Assembly (NCBI GenBank): GCA_018648925.1
Contig: JABGQE010000020.1
Location: 1 to 9,968, forward strand
Direction: 5' to 3'
Length of the DNA stretch: 9,968 bases
Source: a bacterium
GTDB taxonomy: Bacteria; Patescibacteriota; Minisyncoccia; Phycocordibacterales; UBA2163
How positions within the stretch are numbered: position 1 is the stretch's first letter; every line of letters starts with the position of its first letter. The translations under genes and the position numbers were made by a program. The notes under the pieces were generated by a model, which was given only the letters and a program-made list of their open reading frames with translations, was not told the DNA's origin and made no database searches. Shown here in pieces: positions 1 through 5,986 of this stretch.

Positions 1-119
1 GAACCTCCAGATGAAGGTAGTATCGGTGCGTAGAGCATTATCATGCTGATGATAATGAAGATACCGACTATTATTGAGAAGATTTTTAATGCTTTTTGTG
101 TCTTTTTGTGGAATAACAT
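1..119 (-). CDS. N-terminal fragment of a membrane-anchored protein (runs off the window)
   Basis: The reverse strand is open from an ATG at 119-117 to the window edge (39 codons). The visible start reads MLFHKKTQKALKIF, followed by a hydrophobic segment (about residues 12-31, rich in Ile and Met) and then YAPILPSSGG. This is the pattern of a short basic cytoplasmic tail plus one N-terminal membrane anchor, with the rest of the protein outside the window. It is transcribed divergently from the DivIC/FtsB-like gene. There is no Shine-Dalgarno; a TACACT -10 box ends 7 bases before the ATG, so the mRNA may be leaderless. The function cannot be told from the fragment. Confidence 0.6.
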   Translation of the reverse strand, partial: MLFHKKTQKALKIFSIIVGIFIIISMIMLYAPILPSSGG

Positions 120-126
120 AGCGTAT

Positions 127-145
127 AGTGTATCATATATATAAT
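127..145. promoter_or_regulatory. Divergent pair of leaderless-type -10 boxes
   Basis: On +, TATAAT at 140-145 ends 7 bases before the ATG at 153. On -, TACACT at 132-127 ends 7 bases before the ATG at 119. Initiation at the usual distance would put both transcripts within about one base of their start codons. Neither has a convincing -35 or a Shine-Dalgarno. The boxes are only 7 bp apart, so two polymerases could not bind at once. Confidence 0.55.
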
Positions 146-152
146 AATTTGC

Positions 153-527
153 ATGTTAGATTTTCACGAAAAAAGAAGATTCAAACGATTGCTTTACTCA
201 AAAGTAACTCTCGTAATCTTAGGATTTATTGTTATATGGCTAGCTTTTGCTGTGTGGAGTATGTATAAAAAAGAGAGAGACACAAGACTAAGACGAATAG
301 AACAAAAAGAAGTACTAAATGAGTTAGAGGGCAGAGAAGAATCTTTGCGTGAGGAGATAGAGCGTTTGAGTACAGAGCGGGGAATAGAGCAAGAGGTGAG
401 GAGTAAGTTTGAGGTGGGGAAAGACGGCGAGGAAATGATAATAATCGTAGACAATCCAGAAGACGAGGGCTTTAGTAATAAAGAGATAAAAAAGACTTTC
501 TGGCAGAAAGTGTTTAGTTGGTTTTAG
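153..527 (+). CDS. DivIC/FtsB-like septum formation initiator
   Basis: A 124-aa bitopic protein. The basic N-terminus (residues 1-17) is followed by a single membrane segment (about 18-38, ending in AVWSMYKK), then a charged coiled-coil (about 40-76, repeated Glu/Arg/Leu heptads), then the region RGIEQEVRSKFEVGKDGEEM leading into a beta strand IIIVD. That order (short cytoplasmic tail, one TM, periplasmic/extracellular coiled coil, then a 'hydrophobic-aromatic-G-x-x-x-x-G-E' strand) is the DivIC/FtsB family pattern. These proteins form a complex with FtsL and FtsQ/DivIB that activates septal wall synthesis. The C-terminus (101-124) is an acidic then basic extension. No ftsL or ftsQ is visible here, and FtsB and DivIC cannot be separated by sequence alone. 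Start chosen at the ATG 7 bases after a TATAAT box; no SD is present. Confidence 0.85.
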   Translation: MLDFHEKRRFKRLLYSKVTLVILGFIVIWLAFAVWSMYKKERDTRLRRIEQKEVLNELEGREESLREEIERLSTERGIEQEVRSKFEVGKDGEEMIIIVDNPEDEGFSNKEIKKTFWQKVFSWF

Positions 528-543
528 AGTGTCTTGACACCTA

Positions 544-552
544 TGCTATAAT
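544..552 (+). promoter_or_regulatory. Extended -10 promoter for the glutaredoxin gene
   Basis: TGC directly followed by TATAAT (547-552) is an extended -10 element. Transcription would start near 559, giving a leader of about 24 bases without a clear Shine-Dalgarno. A TTGACA at 534-539 is only 7 bp upstream, too close to act as the -35 of this box. Confidence 0.6.
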
Positions 553-582
553 ATAAATATATAAGTTAATTAAGATAATAAT

Positions 583-816
583 ATGAAGAATGTAACAATT
601 TACAGCACACCAACGTGTCACTTCTGTCAGCTTGCCAAGGAGTTTTTTAAAGAAAAAAATGTTGAATATACAGAACATGATGTATCAGCAGACCTTGAAA
701 AGAGAAAAGAAATGATAGAAAAAAGCGGACAGATGGGAGTGCCAGTTATCTATGTAGATGAAGAGATGACGGTAGGATTTGATAAAGACAAGCTTTCCAC
801 AATGCTTGGAATATAA
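583..816 (+). CDS. Glutaredoxin-like thiol-disulfide oxidoreductase
   Basis: A complete 77-aa single-domain glutaredoxin/NrdH-type protein. It shows the beta-alpha-beta thioredoxin-fold start with the redox motif CHFC at residues 12-15 (preceded by YSTPT), the cis-proline region GVPVIYVD with the proline at 54, and the C-terminal GFD (65-67) before the last helix. The length matches bacterial mini-glutaredoxins (75-85 aa). It reduces disulfides in the cytosol; the electron donor (glutathione, thioredoxin reductase or another) cannot be read from the sequence. The CHFC motif differs from the CPYC of classical glutaredoxins and the CVQC of NrdH. It has its own extended -10 promoter and a strong terminator, so it is a one-gene unit, although read-through could also carry transcripts into tRNA-Arg. 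Confidence 0.9.
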   Translation: MKNVTIYSTPTCHFCQLAKEFFKEKNVEYTEHDVSADLEKRKEMIEKSGQMGVPVIYVDEEMTVGFDKDKLSTMLGI

Positions 817-838
817 GTCCGACTTAAATGACTAAAAC

Positions 839-876
839 AAAAAACCACCGTAACGTGACGTCGCGGTGGTTTTTTG
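839..876 (+). terminator. Intrinsic terminator after glutaredoxin
   Basis: AAAACCACCG (841-850) pairs with CGGTGGTTTT (864-873), followed by further T residues. The A-tract before the stem makes it potentially active in both directions. Confidence 0.85.
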
Positions 877-896
877 TTACCATGCTTATACTACAG

Positions 897-968
897 CCCC
901 TTGTAGTTCAATGGATAGAACAGTCCCGTCCTAAGGGATTGATGTGGGTTCGACTCCTGCCAAGGGGA
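897..968 (+). tRNA. tRNA-Arg (anticodon CCT)
   Basis: A 72-nt cloverleaf: acceptor CCCCTTG/CAAGGGG with discriminator A (968), D-arm GTTC/GAAC, anticodon stem GTCCC/GGGAT and loop GTCCTAA with CCT at 930-932, and T-arm GTGGG/CCTGC around TTCGACT. It decodes AGG. CCA is not encoded. Odd points: purine G at position 32, and two adjacent G-U pairs in the T stem. A TATACT at 887-892 lies almost on the tRNA start, so the promoter is uncertain; the transcript may have almost no 5' leader or may depend on read-through. Confidence 0.93.
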
Positions 969-1020
969 TAAGTGAATAAAATAAGCGTTCTTGCCAAGGG
1001 CAATAAAAAGTGAGCATTCT
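958..1020 (+). repeat. Imperfect tandem duplication that starts in the tRNA-Arg 3' end
   Basis: TGCCAAGGG occurs at 958-966 (inside the tRNA T/acceptor stems) and again at 992-1000. Two further blocks recur in the same order: AAGTGA (970-975 and 1008-1013) and AGCGTTCT/AGCATTCT (984-991 and 1013-1020). This gives units of 34 and 29 bp, the second a degenerate copy of the tRNA 3' end plus its flank. Confidence 0.55.
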
Positions 1021-1024
1021 GCAC

Positions 1025-1053
1025 TTGACATATTATATAAATATTGTTATAAT
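1025..1053 (+). promoter_or_regulatory. Perfect consensus sigma70 promoter
   Basis: TTGACA (1025-1030), a 17-bp spacer and TATAAT (1048-1053), with an additional TG at the extended -10 position. Transcription should start near 1060, leaving a 5' leader of about 79 bases before the 99-aa gene. It is one of the strongest-looking promoters in the window. Confidence 0.85.
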
Positions 1054-1138
1054 CACACCGGAGTAATAATTTGGTATAGTAGTATAATGTTGTCTCTAAT
1101 TTAATACTTTAAAAACGGCAAACTGAAAGGAGAGCAAT

Positions 1139-1438
1139 ATGAGTAATGCGAATCAGCAGTTATTAGATGAGTTCTTTAAACTCCAGATTGATCAAAACGA
1201 AGTTATCCTTGAGGTGACTAGTAGTAAACAACTGCTTCAGTTCTGGAATGACGGCATGGAACGTTCAATGCACAATCGCGATAAACACAATGGTTATTGG
1301 GATGCGGATTTTGCACTTAAGAACAAAAGAAAACTTGAGAGTGAAGTAGACAAGGCGCAGAAGAAGTTTGATACAAATCAAGAGCGCCTAAGAGAATTAC
1401 AGGATAAGGTTCTCGTCATAATGACAATGCCTTGCTAA
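1139..1438 (+). CDS. Unknown small soluble helical protein (99 aa)
   Basis: I do not recognise a family. The 99-aa product has no signal peptide or membrane segment. It looks mostly alpha-helical, with a hydrophobic N-terminal half (QQLLDEFFKLQ...QLLQFWNDGM) and a highly charged Lys/Glu-rich second half (about 60-92) with coiled-coil character. It ends in a hydrophobic VLVIMTMPC with one cysteine at the C-terminus. It is expressed from a perfect consensus promoter, has a strong Shine-Dalgarno AAAGGAG (1126-1132) six bases before the ATG, and is followed by its own terminator, so it is a single-gene unit probably expressed at a high level. The coding evidence is the RBS, the promoter and the terminator framing exactly this reading frame. 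Confidence 0.75.
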   Translation: MSNANQQLLDEFFKLQIDQNEVILEVTSSKQLLQFWNDGMERSMHNRDKHNGYWDADFALKNKRKLESEVDKAQKKFDTNQERLRELQDKVLVIMTMPC

Positions 1439-1496
1439 TGATTTGCTCTGGCGAATTAAAACCTCTTCGTTTTAACAAGGTCTGAGTAGACTTACT

Positions 1497-1533
1497 AAAA
1501 CCCCACTATGTTTATGGCATAGGGGGTTTTTTT
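1497..1533 (+). terminator. Intrinsic terminator after the 99-aa gene
   Basis: AAAACCCC-A-CTATG (1497-1510) pairs with CATAG-GGGG-TTTT around loop TTTATGG, with one bulged A, followed by a run of seven T (1527-1533). Confidence 0.85.
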
Positions 1534-1534
1534 C

Positions 1535-1543
1535 TGTTAAAAT
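1535..1543 (+). promoter_or_regulatory. Extended -10 promoter, leaderless type
   Basis: TGT followed by TAAAAT (1538-1543). The -10 ends 6 bases before the ATG at 1550, which would make the A of the ATG the first transcribed base. There is no Shine-Dalgarno. Confidence 0.55.
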
Positions 1544-1549
1544 AAACAA

Positions 1550-1837
1550 ATGAATGACAGAGAGATGAAAGAGCTTTTAGAGCTTACAAGAGACAACAAT
1601 AAACTCCTTCGCAAGATGCGCCGACATGCGATATTTGGCAATGTAACTCGCCTTATCTATTGGGCAGTTATATTTGGTGTGCCGGTAATTTTGTATTATT
1701 ATTTTATTCAACCACATCTAGGAGGTCTTATAGATACATATGATGGTATAAAAGGAGGGGCAGAAAGCATACAAAACCTAGGTAATAAAGCAGATGGAAT
1801 AGGTGGATTATTAGATCAATTTGGTATTGGACGATAG
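1550..1837 (+). CDS. Small one-TM protein of unknown function (95 aa)
   Basis: I do not recognise a named family. The N-terminus (1-27) is a charged helix (MNDREMKELLELTRDNNKLL) followed by a basic stretch RKMRRH. A single hydrophobic segment follows (about 35-53, LIYWAVIFGVPVILYYYF), then a Gly-rich tail (58-95) with repeated hydrophobic-Gly spacing such as GIGGLLDQFGIG. The positive charges before the segment predict that the N-terminus is cytoplasmic and the glycine-rich tail outside. The gene sits between a terminator and tRNA-Phe; its 3' end overlaps the likely -35 of that tRNA. It may be leaderless, since it has an extended -10 six bases before the start and no SD. Confidence 0.75.
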   Translation: MNDREMKELLELTRDNNKLLRKMRRHAIFGNVTRLIYWAVIFGVPVILYYYFIQPHLGGLIDTYDGIKGGAESIQNLGNKADGIGGLLDQFGIGR

Positions 1838-1856
1838 TCCACAAATAAAGTATAAT
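1827..1856 (+). promoter_or_regulatory. Promoter of tRNA-Phe
   Basis: TTGGAC (1827-1832), 18-bp spacer, TATAAT (1851-1856). Transcription would start near 1863, seven bases before the mature tRNA. The -35 lies inside the last codons of the preceding gene. Confidence 0.7.
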
Positions 1857-1869
1857 TTCAGGGTTATAT

Positions 1870-1945
1870 GCTGGGGTAGCTCAGTTGGTAGAGCATTTGT
1901 TTGAAGCACAAAGGGTCGGCGGTTCAAGCCCGCCCCCCAGCACCA
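1870..1945 (+). tRNA. tRNA-Phe (anticodon GAA)
   Basis: A 76-nt cloverleaf: acceptor GCTGGGG/CCCCAGC, D-arm GCTC/GAGC, anticodon stem TTTGT/ACAAA with loop TTGAAGC and GAA at 1903-1905, and T-arm GGCGG/CCGCC around TTCAAGC. Discriminator A at 1942 and encoded CCA at 1943-1945. It is the only tRNA in this window with a genome-encoded CCA. Confidence 0.96.
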
Positions 1946-1948
1946 AAA

Positions 1949-1979
1949 CAAAAAAACCACTCATTTGAGTGGTTTTTTG
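1949..1979. terminator. Bidirectional terminator between tRNA-Phe and hsp20
   Basis: Arms AAAACCACTCA and TGAGTGGTTTT around a 2-nt loop, flanked by symmetric A and T runs. It ends tRNA-Phe on + and hsp20 on -, whose stop codon is 8 bases away. Confidence 0.88.
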
Positions 1980-1986
1980 TTTTACT

Positions 1987-2466
1987 TTACCCTGTTTTTA
2001 TCTTAAGTTTAGTTTGTTTCTCTTTGTTTACTTTAGGCATTACGAGTGTGAGTAGGCCGTGCTTTTCGCTAGCTGTGGATTCGTCCACCTCAATCTCTTG
2101 TGGAAGTAAGATAGTCCTTGAGAATGAACCCCAGTAAAGCTCTTTATAGAAATAATTATCTTCTGTAACTTGTTTTGCTTCTTCACGCTTTCCTTTTATT
2201 GTTACCATGTCTCGTGTTATAGATACATCCAAGTTTTCAGGACGTACTCCAGCAACAAGTGCTTTTATAATAATCTCATCTGGATTTTGATATACATCTA
2301 CAGTAAGCTGTCCTTCATTATTTTCTTCTTCCATCCAATCGTCCTCAAGATCAGGTGATGCAGGAGCTTCTGAAAGAGTTTCTACTTCAATAGTTTCTTC
2401 TACGCCGTAGTCGTCGACATTGACTGTTCCGGTTAGTCTTTCAAAAAATGATGGTTTCTTTGCCAT
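1987..2466 (-). CDS. Hsp20 / alpha-crystallin family small heat shock protein
   Basis: A complete 159-aa small heat shock protein, an ATP-independent cytosolic holdase. The N-terminal arm (1-50) is very acidic (residues 20-50) and begins MAKKPSFFERL. The alpha-crystallin domain starts near residue 53 with LTVDVYQNPDEIIIKA and includes NLDVSITRDMVTIKGKR. It continues with the family signature GSFSRTILLPQEIEVD and the closing HGLLTLVMPK, where the usual form is NGVLxxxxPK. A Lys-rich tail ends at KIKTG; there is no clear IXI motif at the end. It is the last gene of the - strand block after prsW, with 4 bases between them. A possible own start site has a -10 box overlapping the prsW stop codon. 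I saw no CIRCE or HrcA-type operator upstream. Confidence 0.92.
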   Translation of the reverse strand: MAKKPSFFERLTGTVNVDDYGVEETIEVETLSEAPASPDLEDDWMEEENNEGQLTVDVYQNPDEIIIKALVAGVRPENLDVSITRDMVTIKGKREEAKQVTEDNYFYKELYWGSFSRTILLPQEIEVDESTASEKHGLLTLVMPKVNKEKQTKLKIKTG

Positions 2467-2470
2467 AGTT

Positions 2471-3169
2471 TTATTTTATAATTAATTTTTTATTTCTAAT
2501 TCGTTTGATCTTTTCAAAAAGAAGTATAAGTATAACTATCCCAATCCATACAAATACAAATATAGTTAACAACTTATCTCCACTTCCCTTCATTATAAAA
2601 AAATTAAATAGACTATGCAACAGAATCGCCATAATAAGTCCATATACAACATATACTTTTTTTAGAGCTTTCTTTCTGTAGAAAGAAAGGGCAATCATAA
2701 CACCGATAGTTGCAGACGATAGTGTATGTAAGAGTGTCGCACCTAGGAATCTTAAGTTGCCGTTTATTATAGTGTCTACAAAACTACCATCAGTTATTGG
2801 ATTTATAAGGAATAATGTGTTCTCAAGAGCTGCAAATCCAAGCGCTACAGTTATCATATAGATCACTGCGTCTACGGGTTCATCCATCGCTTTTCTGCGT
2901 AAAACTGCAAAGTAAGCGAAAGTATATTTAAATATTTCTTCAATGGCAGACCATATTATTATTACTGCAGTTCCAGTAAAATATGAGTCGGCAAATTTTT
3001 CAAATGGTAATACTACAGGGACAGCTATCATTCCTACTACAAATGCGAGCAGTATTAGTCCTCTCGGCTCAGGGCGTTTCTTGTCTTGCTTAAGCCAGAA
3101 CCAAAGCCACAGGAGGGCAGGGAGTACTCCTCCTAAAAGTGCAAATAATATTGTTTGAAATGAAAGCAT
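2471..3169 (-). CDS. PrsW-family intramembrane metalloprotease (M82)
   Basis: A 232-aa polytopic membrane protein with about seven hydrophobic segments. The PrsW-family motifs are present in order: AIEEIFKY (Glu77, Glu78 and Lys81, the EExxK pattern), GFAALEN (Glu116 and Asn117), LLHTLSSATIG (His148) and LLHSLFNFF (His185). These conserved Glu and His residues are the proposed metal-binding/catalytic set of the family. PrsW in Bacillus cleaves an anti-sigma factor in the membrane; no sigma/anti-sigma pair is visible here, so the substrate is unknown. The gene starts 17 bases after the valS stop codon with no clear SD and is probably co-transcribed with it. The length fits the family. The C-terminus is a short basic tail (IKRIRNKKLIIK). 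Confidence 0.88.
   Translation of the reverse strand: MLSFQTILFALLGGVLPALLWLWFWLKQDKKRPEPRGLILLAFVVGMIAVPVVLPFEKFADSYFTGTAVIIIWSAIEEIFKYTFAYFAVLRRKAMDEPVDAVIYMITVALGFAALENTLFLINPITDGSFVDTIINGNLRFLGATLLHTLSSATIGVMIALSFYRKKALKKVYVVYGLIMAILLHSLFNFFIMKGSGDKLLTIFVFVWIGIVILILLFEKIKRIRNKKLIIK
2473..2478 (-). promoter_or_regulatory. Possible leaderless -10 box for hsp20, overlapping the prsW stop codon
   Basis: On -, TAAAAT at 2478-2473 lies 6 bases before the hsp20 ATG, the same spacing as at 1550 and 7369. A TATAAA two bases further upstream is an alternative. There is no SD. hsp20 could instead be co-transcribed with prsW. Confidence 0.35.
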
Positions 3170-3186
3170 TATTAATCAAATTAAGT

Positions 3187-5358
3187 TTATTGTGGCCACT
3201 TAGCTACGATAAGCATATCACTGTCTTTCTCTGGTAGGTGTTGCCATATCTCTTCTGTCACAAACGGTGCAAACGGATGCAGAAGCTTTAGACATGTAGT
3301 AAGTATAGTATAAAGTGTCCACTGTGCAGATTGTTTGTCATCCTCATCTCCATTTTCAAGAATAGGTTTCACTTCTTCAAGATACTTGTCTGCAAATTCA
3401 TGCCATACAAAATGATATATTTCATCTGCTGCAAAGTCTGGTCTATATCCCTCTATATTTTCAGATATAGTTTTTGTAATTTCGTCCAGACTTTTCATCC
3501 ACTTTTCATCACGCTCACTCAAAGCTGGTCTTTCTTTTATATTTTTTTCATCAATACTTGAAAGCACAAAACGTGTTATGTTCCACATTTTGTTGGCAAA
3601 GTTTTTATATGCTCTAACTTTATCTTCTGACAAACTTATGTCATTTCCAGGCGGCGCTCCTACTATCAGAGACATTCGCGCTGCGTCTGCTCCATATTTT
3701 TCTGTCATATCAAGTGGATCAATGCCGTTATTTTTAGTCTTACTCATTTTCTGTCCTTTTCCGTCTAGTACCATCCCGTGTAAGTAAATTTTTCTAAAAG
3801 GTATGTCACCGAGTAAGTATCCAGACATCAATATCATTCTTGCTACCCAGAAGAATAAGATATCAGCACCAGTTTCTATAACATCTGTCGGATGAAAATC
3901 TTTCATATCTTGTGTGTCTTTTGGCCAACCAAGAGTGGAGAACGTCCACAGTCCAGATGAAAACCATGTATCAAGTGTGTCAGGGTCTTGTTGCCAGCCG
4001 TCGCCCTCTGGCGCTTCTACTCCAACATATGTCTCTCCAGCTTTATTCCATACAGGTATTCTATGTCCATACCAGATTTGACGACTTATATTCCAGTCAC
4101 GAAGCTTATCTATCCAATGAAAATATGTTTTATCAAAACGCTTAGGGATTATTTCAATCTGCCCACTTTCTACAGTCTTTTTCATTATTTCTTTCAGGCT
4201 TGTCTCCTCACCACTTTTAATAGCATCTATTTTTGAGTCTTCAAGTTTAAACTTTTTATTTACATCAATAAACCATTGGTCTCTTATCTGAGGTTCAAGC
4301 ACTCCGCCACCACGATAATTTGTAGCAAGGTTGAGTGTATAATCCTCGTCTATTCTTGTGACGAGCCCTTTTTCTTTTAGTTTTTCAACTATCATTGGGC
4401 GGGCTTTCTTTATATGAATCCCTTCAAACTCTTTTGCGATTGGTAAAAGCTTTCCTTTAAAATCAATTATTTGTTCTGTATCTAGGTTGTGCCTTTGCGC
4501 AATCTCAAAATCAGTCGCATCATGCCATGGCGTTATCGTCATCACACCTGTTCCAAACTCTATATCTACTGCTTCGTCTTTTAGAACAGTCGCGGTTATA
4601 GGTCCATTGATCCACTCTAGGTCAATCTTTTGGCCATGTTTGTATTCTTTATAGCGGTCATCATCAGGATGCATAACTACATACTTGTCGCCAAACTTTG
4701 TCTCAGGACGGGCAGTACCAATCTCAAAAGGACCATATTGAAGATAATAGAAGGGAGATTTTTCTTCTTTTCTTTCTACTTCATCATCAGACACATTTGA
4801 CTGCATTTTTGGATCCCAGTTTACAATCCTTTTACCACGATAGATGAGTCCATCATCGTACATTTTTTTAAATGCAGTTCGTACAGCAAAGTTTCTCTCA
4901 TCATCCAACGTGAAAGCTTCACGAGTCCAGTCTACAGACGCACCTATTTTTTTGATTTGAGTTATGATGGTGTCATGACTTTCTCTCGCGAATTTATTTA
5001 CACGATCTAAAAATTCTTCGCGCCCTAAATCATGTCGTGTCTTTTTCTCTTTTTTATATAATATTTCTTCAACTTTTGATTGTGTCGCTATCGCTGCGTG
5101 GTCAGTCCCTGGAACCCAGAGAGTTTTTTTGCCTTTCATCCTGTTGTAACGCACGAGTATGTCCTCAATCGCAAGCATTGCGGCATGTCCCATATGGAGT
5201 GTGCCGGTTACGTTTGGAGGGGGAAGTGTTATAGAGAAAGTCTCTTTAGAGTCAGTTTTATTATTATCTGGGTTAAAAAAACCACCTTCTTCCCAGAGTT
5301 TGTAGATTTTGTCCTCAGTTTCCTGTGGATTGTATGGTTTTAAGAATTTATCGTCCAT
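3187..5358 (-). CDS. valS: Valyl-tRNA synthetase, short form
   Basis: Class Ia aminoacyl-tRNA synthetase that charges tRNA-Val in the cytosol. At 723 aa it is clearly shorter than usual bacterial ValRS (about 860-950). The HIGH motif is HMGH (55-58, after PPPNVTGTL), followed by the conserved WVPGTDHA (81-88). The editing domain CP1 contains GTARPETKFGD (about 214-224). Further landmarks are the WFSSGLWTFSTLGWP region (465-479) and KMSKT at 537-541. The anticodon-binding helical domain ends with PFVTEEIWQHLP. After it the protein stops, so the C-terminal coiled-coil arm that packs on tRNA in typical ValRS is absent. The knuckle before the DQWF motif lacks cysteines, as in other bacterial enzymes. 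The start at MDDKFLKPYNP fits the family and lies 8 bases after an extended -10 box. Confidence 0.97.
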   Translation of the reverse strand: MDDKFLKPYNPQETEDKIYKLWEEGGFFNPDNNKTDSKETFSITLPPPNVTGTLHMGHAAMLAIEDILVRYNRMKGKKTLWVPGTDHAAIATQSKVEEILYKKEKKTRHDLGREEFLDRVNKFARESHDTIITQIKKIGASVDWTREAFTLDDERNFAVRTAFKKMYDDGLIYRGKRIVNWDPKMQSNVSDDEVERKEEKSPFYYLQYGPFEIGTARPETKFGDKYVVMHPDDDRYKEYKHGQKIDLEWINGPITATVLKDEAVDIEFGTGVMTITPWHDATDFEIAQRHNLDTEQIIDFKGKLLPIAKEFEGIHIKKARPMIVEKLKEKGLVTRIDEDYTLNLATNYRGGGVLEPQIRDQWFIDVNKKFKLEDSKIDAIKSGEETSLKEIMKKTVESGQIEIIPKRFDKTYFHWIDKLRDWNISRQIWYGHRIPVWNKAGETYVGVEAPEGDGWQQDPDTLDTWFSSGLWTFSTLGWPKDTQDMKDFHPTDVIETGADILFFWVARMILMSGYLLGDIPFRKIYLHGMVLDGKGQKMSKTKNNGIDPLDMTEKYGADAARMSLIVGAPPGNDISLSEDKVRAYKNFANKMWNITRFVLSSIDEKNIKERPALSERDEKWMKSLDEITKTISENIEGYRPDFAADEIYHFVWHEFADKYLEEVKPILENGDEDDKQSAQWTLYTILTTCLKLLHPFAPFVTEEIWQHLPEKDSDMLIVAKWPQ

Positions 5359-5366
5359 TTCCTAAA

Positions 5367-5375
5367 ATAATAGCA
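5367..5375 (-). promoter_or_regulatory. Extended -10 promoter of valS
   Basis: On -, TGC followed by TATTAT (5372-5367), ending 8 bases before the ATG, so the leader would be only about two bases. AGGA occurs right before the ATG but is too close to act as a Shine-Dalgarno. Confidence 0.5.
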
Positions 5376-5380
5376 AAATA

Positions 5381-5395
5381 TGGCTAAAATAGCCA
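5381..5395. repeat. Inverted repeat over the valS -35 position
   Basis: TGGCTA (5381-5386), AAA, TAGCCA (5390-5395). The outer arm coincides with the place of the -35 hexamer, 17 bp from the valS -10. It could be a small operator or chance; it lies next to the terminator of the upstream gene. Confidence 0.35.
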
Positions 5396-5398
5396 AAT

Positions 5399-5435
5399 AA
5401 AAAAGACGGGATCCACAATTAATGCGAATCCCGTC
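5399..5435 (-). terminator. Intrinsic terminator of the 135-aa gene
   Basis: On -, GACGGGAT (5435-5428) pairs with ATCCCGTC (5412-5405) around a 15-nt loop, followed by six T (5404-5399). Confidence 0.85.
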
Positions 5436-5439
5436 AACC

Positions 5440-5462
5440 CAATAGGGGGGGAGTATCTATTG
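5440..5462. repeat. Stem with a seven-G/C run in the 3' UTR
   Basis: CAATAG (5440-5445) and CTATTG (5457-5462) are inverted repeats. They enclose most of a run of seven G on + (5445-5451), read as seven C on -. AACC (5436-5439) and GGTT (5468-5471) can add an outer helix across a 5-nt bulge. Confidence 0.5.
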
Positions 5463-5471
5463 AGTTCGGTT

Positions 5472-5493
5472 GAATTTGTAGGCCTACAAATTC
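5472..5493. repeat. Perfect 22-bp palindrome across a stop codon
   Basis: GAATTTGTAGG followed by its exact complement, with no spacer. On - it contains the last sense codons and the TAG stop (5486-5484) of the 135-aa gene. A dyad without a loop suits a dimeric DNA-binding protein at least as well as an RNA hairpin. Confidence 0.75.
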
Positions 5494-5891
5494 TTTTCTA
5501 TTTCTACTAAATAAGGTCTGATCATCTCTTTTGCGCAATCTTTAGATCCCATTTCTGTGCCACACCTTCTCTTTTTACAATCTCTGTCTTCATGATTGTC
5601 AATATTTTTAAAACAGTGTATTACCGCATTAGAAACATTCTTAGGTGGCATTGTAAATGAAGGTGTCAATAAAAATTGTTTGACAGTACCGTTTACTTTA
5701 AATAAAGTACTCTTTTCTGAATTTTCATCGCCAGCATCTAACAAGACTATACCACTACTATCAGTAAATTTCTTATTGATATCTTCGGTATCAGTCGATC
5801 GCATGTTTGCTGGTCTGTAATGCATGAATACTTCACAATCAGAAGGTATTGCTACATTTTCTAAATCTGTTTTCTTCTTCGTTGCAGTCAT
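5484..5891 (-). CDS. Unknown protein with a Cys/His-rich C-terminus (135 aa)
   Basis: I do not recognise a family. From MTATKKKTDLEN the 135-aa product is soluble, with no membrane segment. The C-terminal third contains closely spaced Cys and His residues in the order HC, H, DC, KRRC, KDC (as HCFKNI..NHEDRDCKKRRC..GSKDCAKEM), which could bind a metal or form disulfides. The start is the ATG at 5891 because AAGGGG lies 6 bases upstream. An in-frame TTG at 5948 with a GGAGG only 3 bases upstream would add 19 residues rich in Phe and Leu, and cannot be excluded. The gene has a perfect consensus promoter, a leader of about 89 bases, and an elaborate 3' region (palindrome, C-run stem, terminator), so it is a single, probably strongly expressed unit between tsaD and valS. 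Confidence 0.72.
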   Translation of the reverse strand: MTATKKKTDLENVAIPSDCEVFMHYRPANMRSTDTEDINKKFTDSSGIVLLDAGDENSEKSTLFKVNGTVKQFLLTPSFTMPPKNVSNAVIHCFKNIDNHEDRDCKKRRCGTEMGSKDCAKEMIRPYLVEIEKNL

Positions 5892-5986
5892 CGTTATCCC
5901 CTTGTTTAGTAGATTTTGATCAAAAAATTTAAATAAAAATTTCCTCAAAAACCTCCTTTCCTTTTTCTATAAAGAACTAATCTAGT

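Noticed and set aside
36..57. CATTATCAT / ATGATAATG 9-bp inverted repeat with 4-nt loop
   Set aside because: It lies inside the coding sequence for an Ile/Met-rich membrane segment; such codons readily give this symmetry by chance.
534..552. TTGACA and TATAAT upstream of glutaredoxin as one -35/-10 pair
   Set aside because: The spacing is only 7 bp; the TATAAT works better as an extended -10 by itself.
1456..1475. TTAAAAC / GTTTTAA hairpin after the 99-aa gene
   Set aside because: A/T-only arms of 7 bp, no T-run, and a strong terminator follows 20 bases later; chance is sufficient.
1901..2137. Open frame on + starting inside tRNA-Phe
   Set aside because: It runs through the tRNA, the terminator and the antisense of hsp20; no RBS and no plausible protein.
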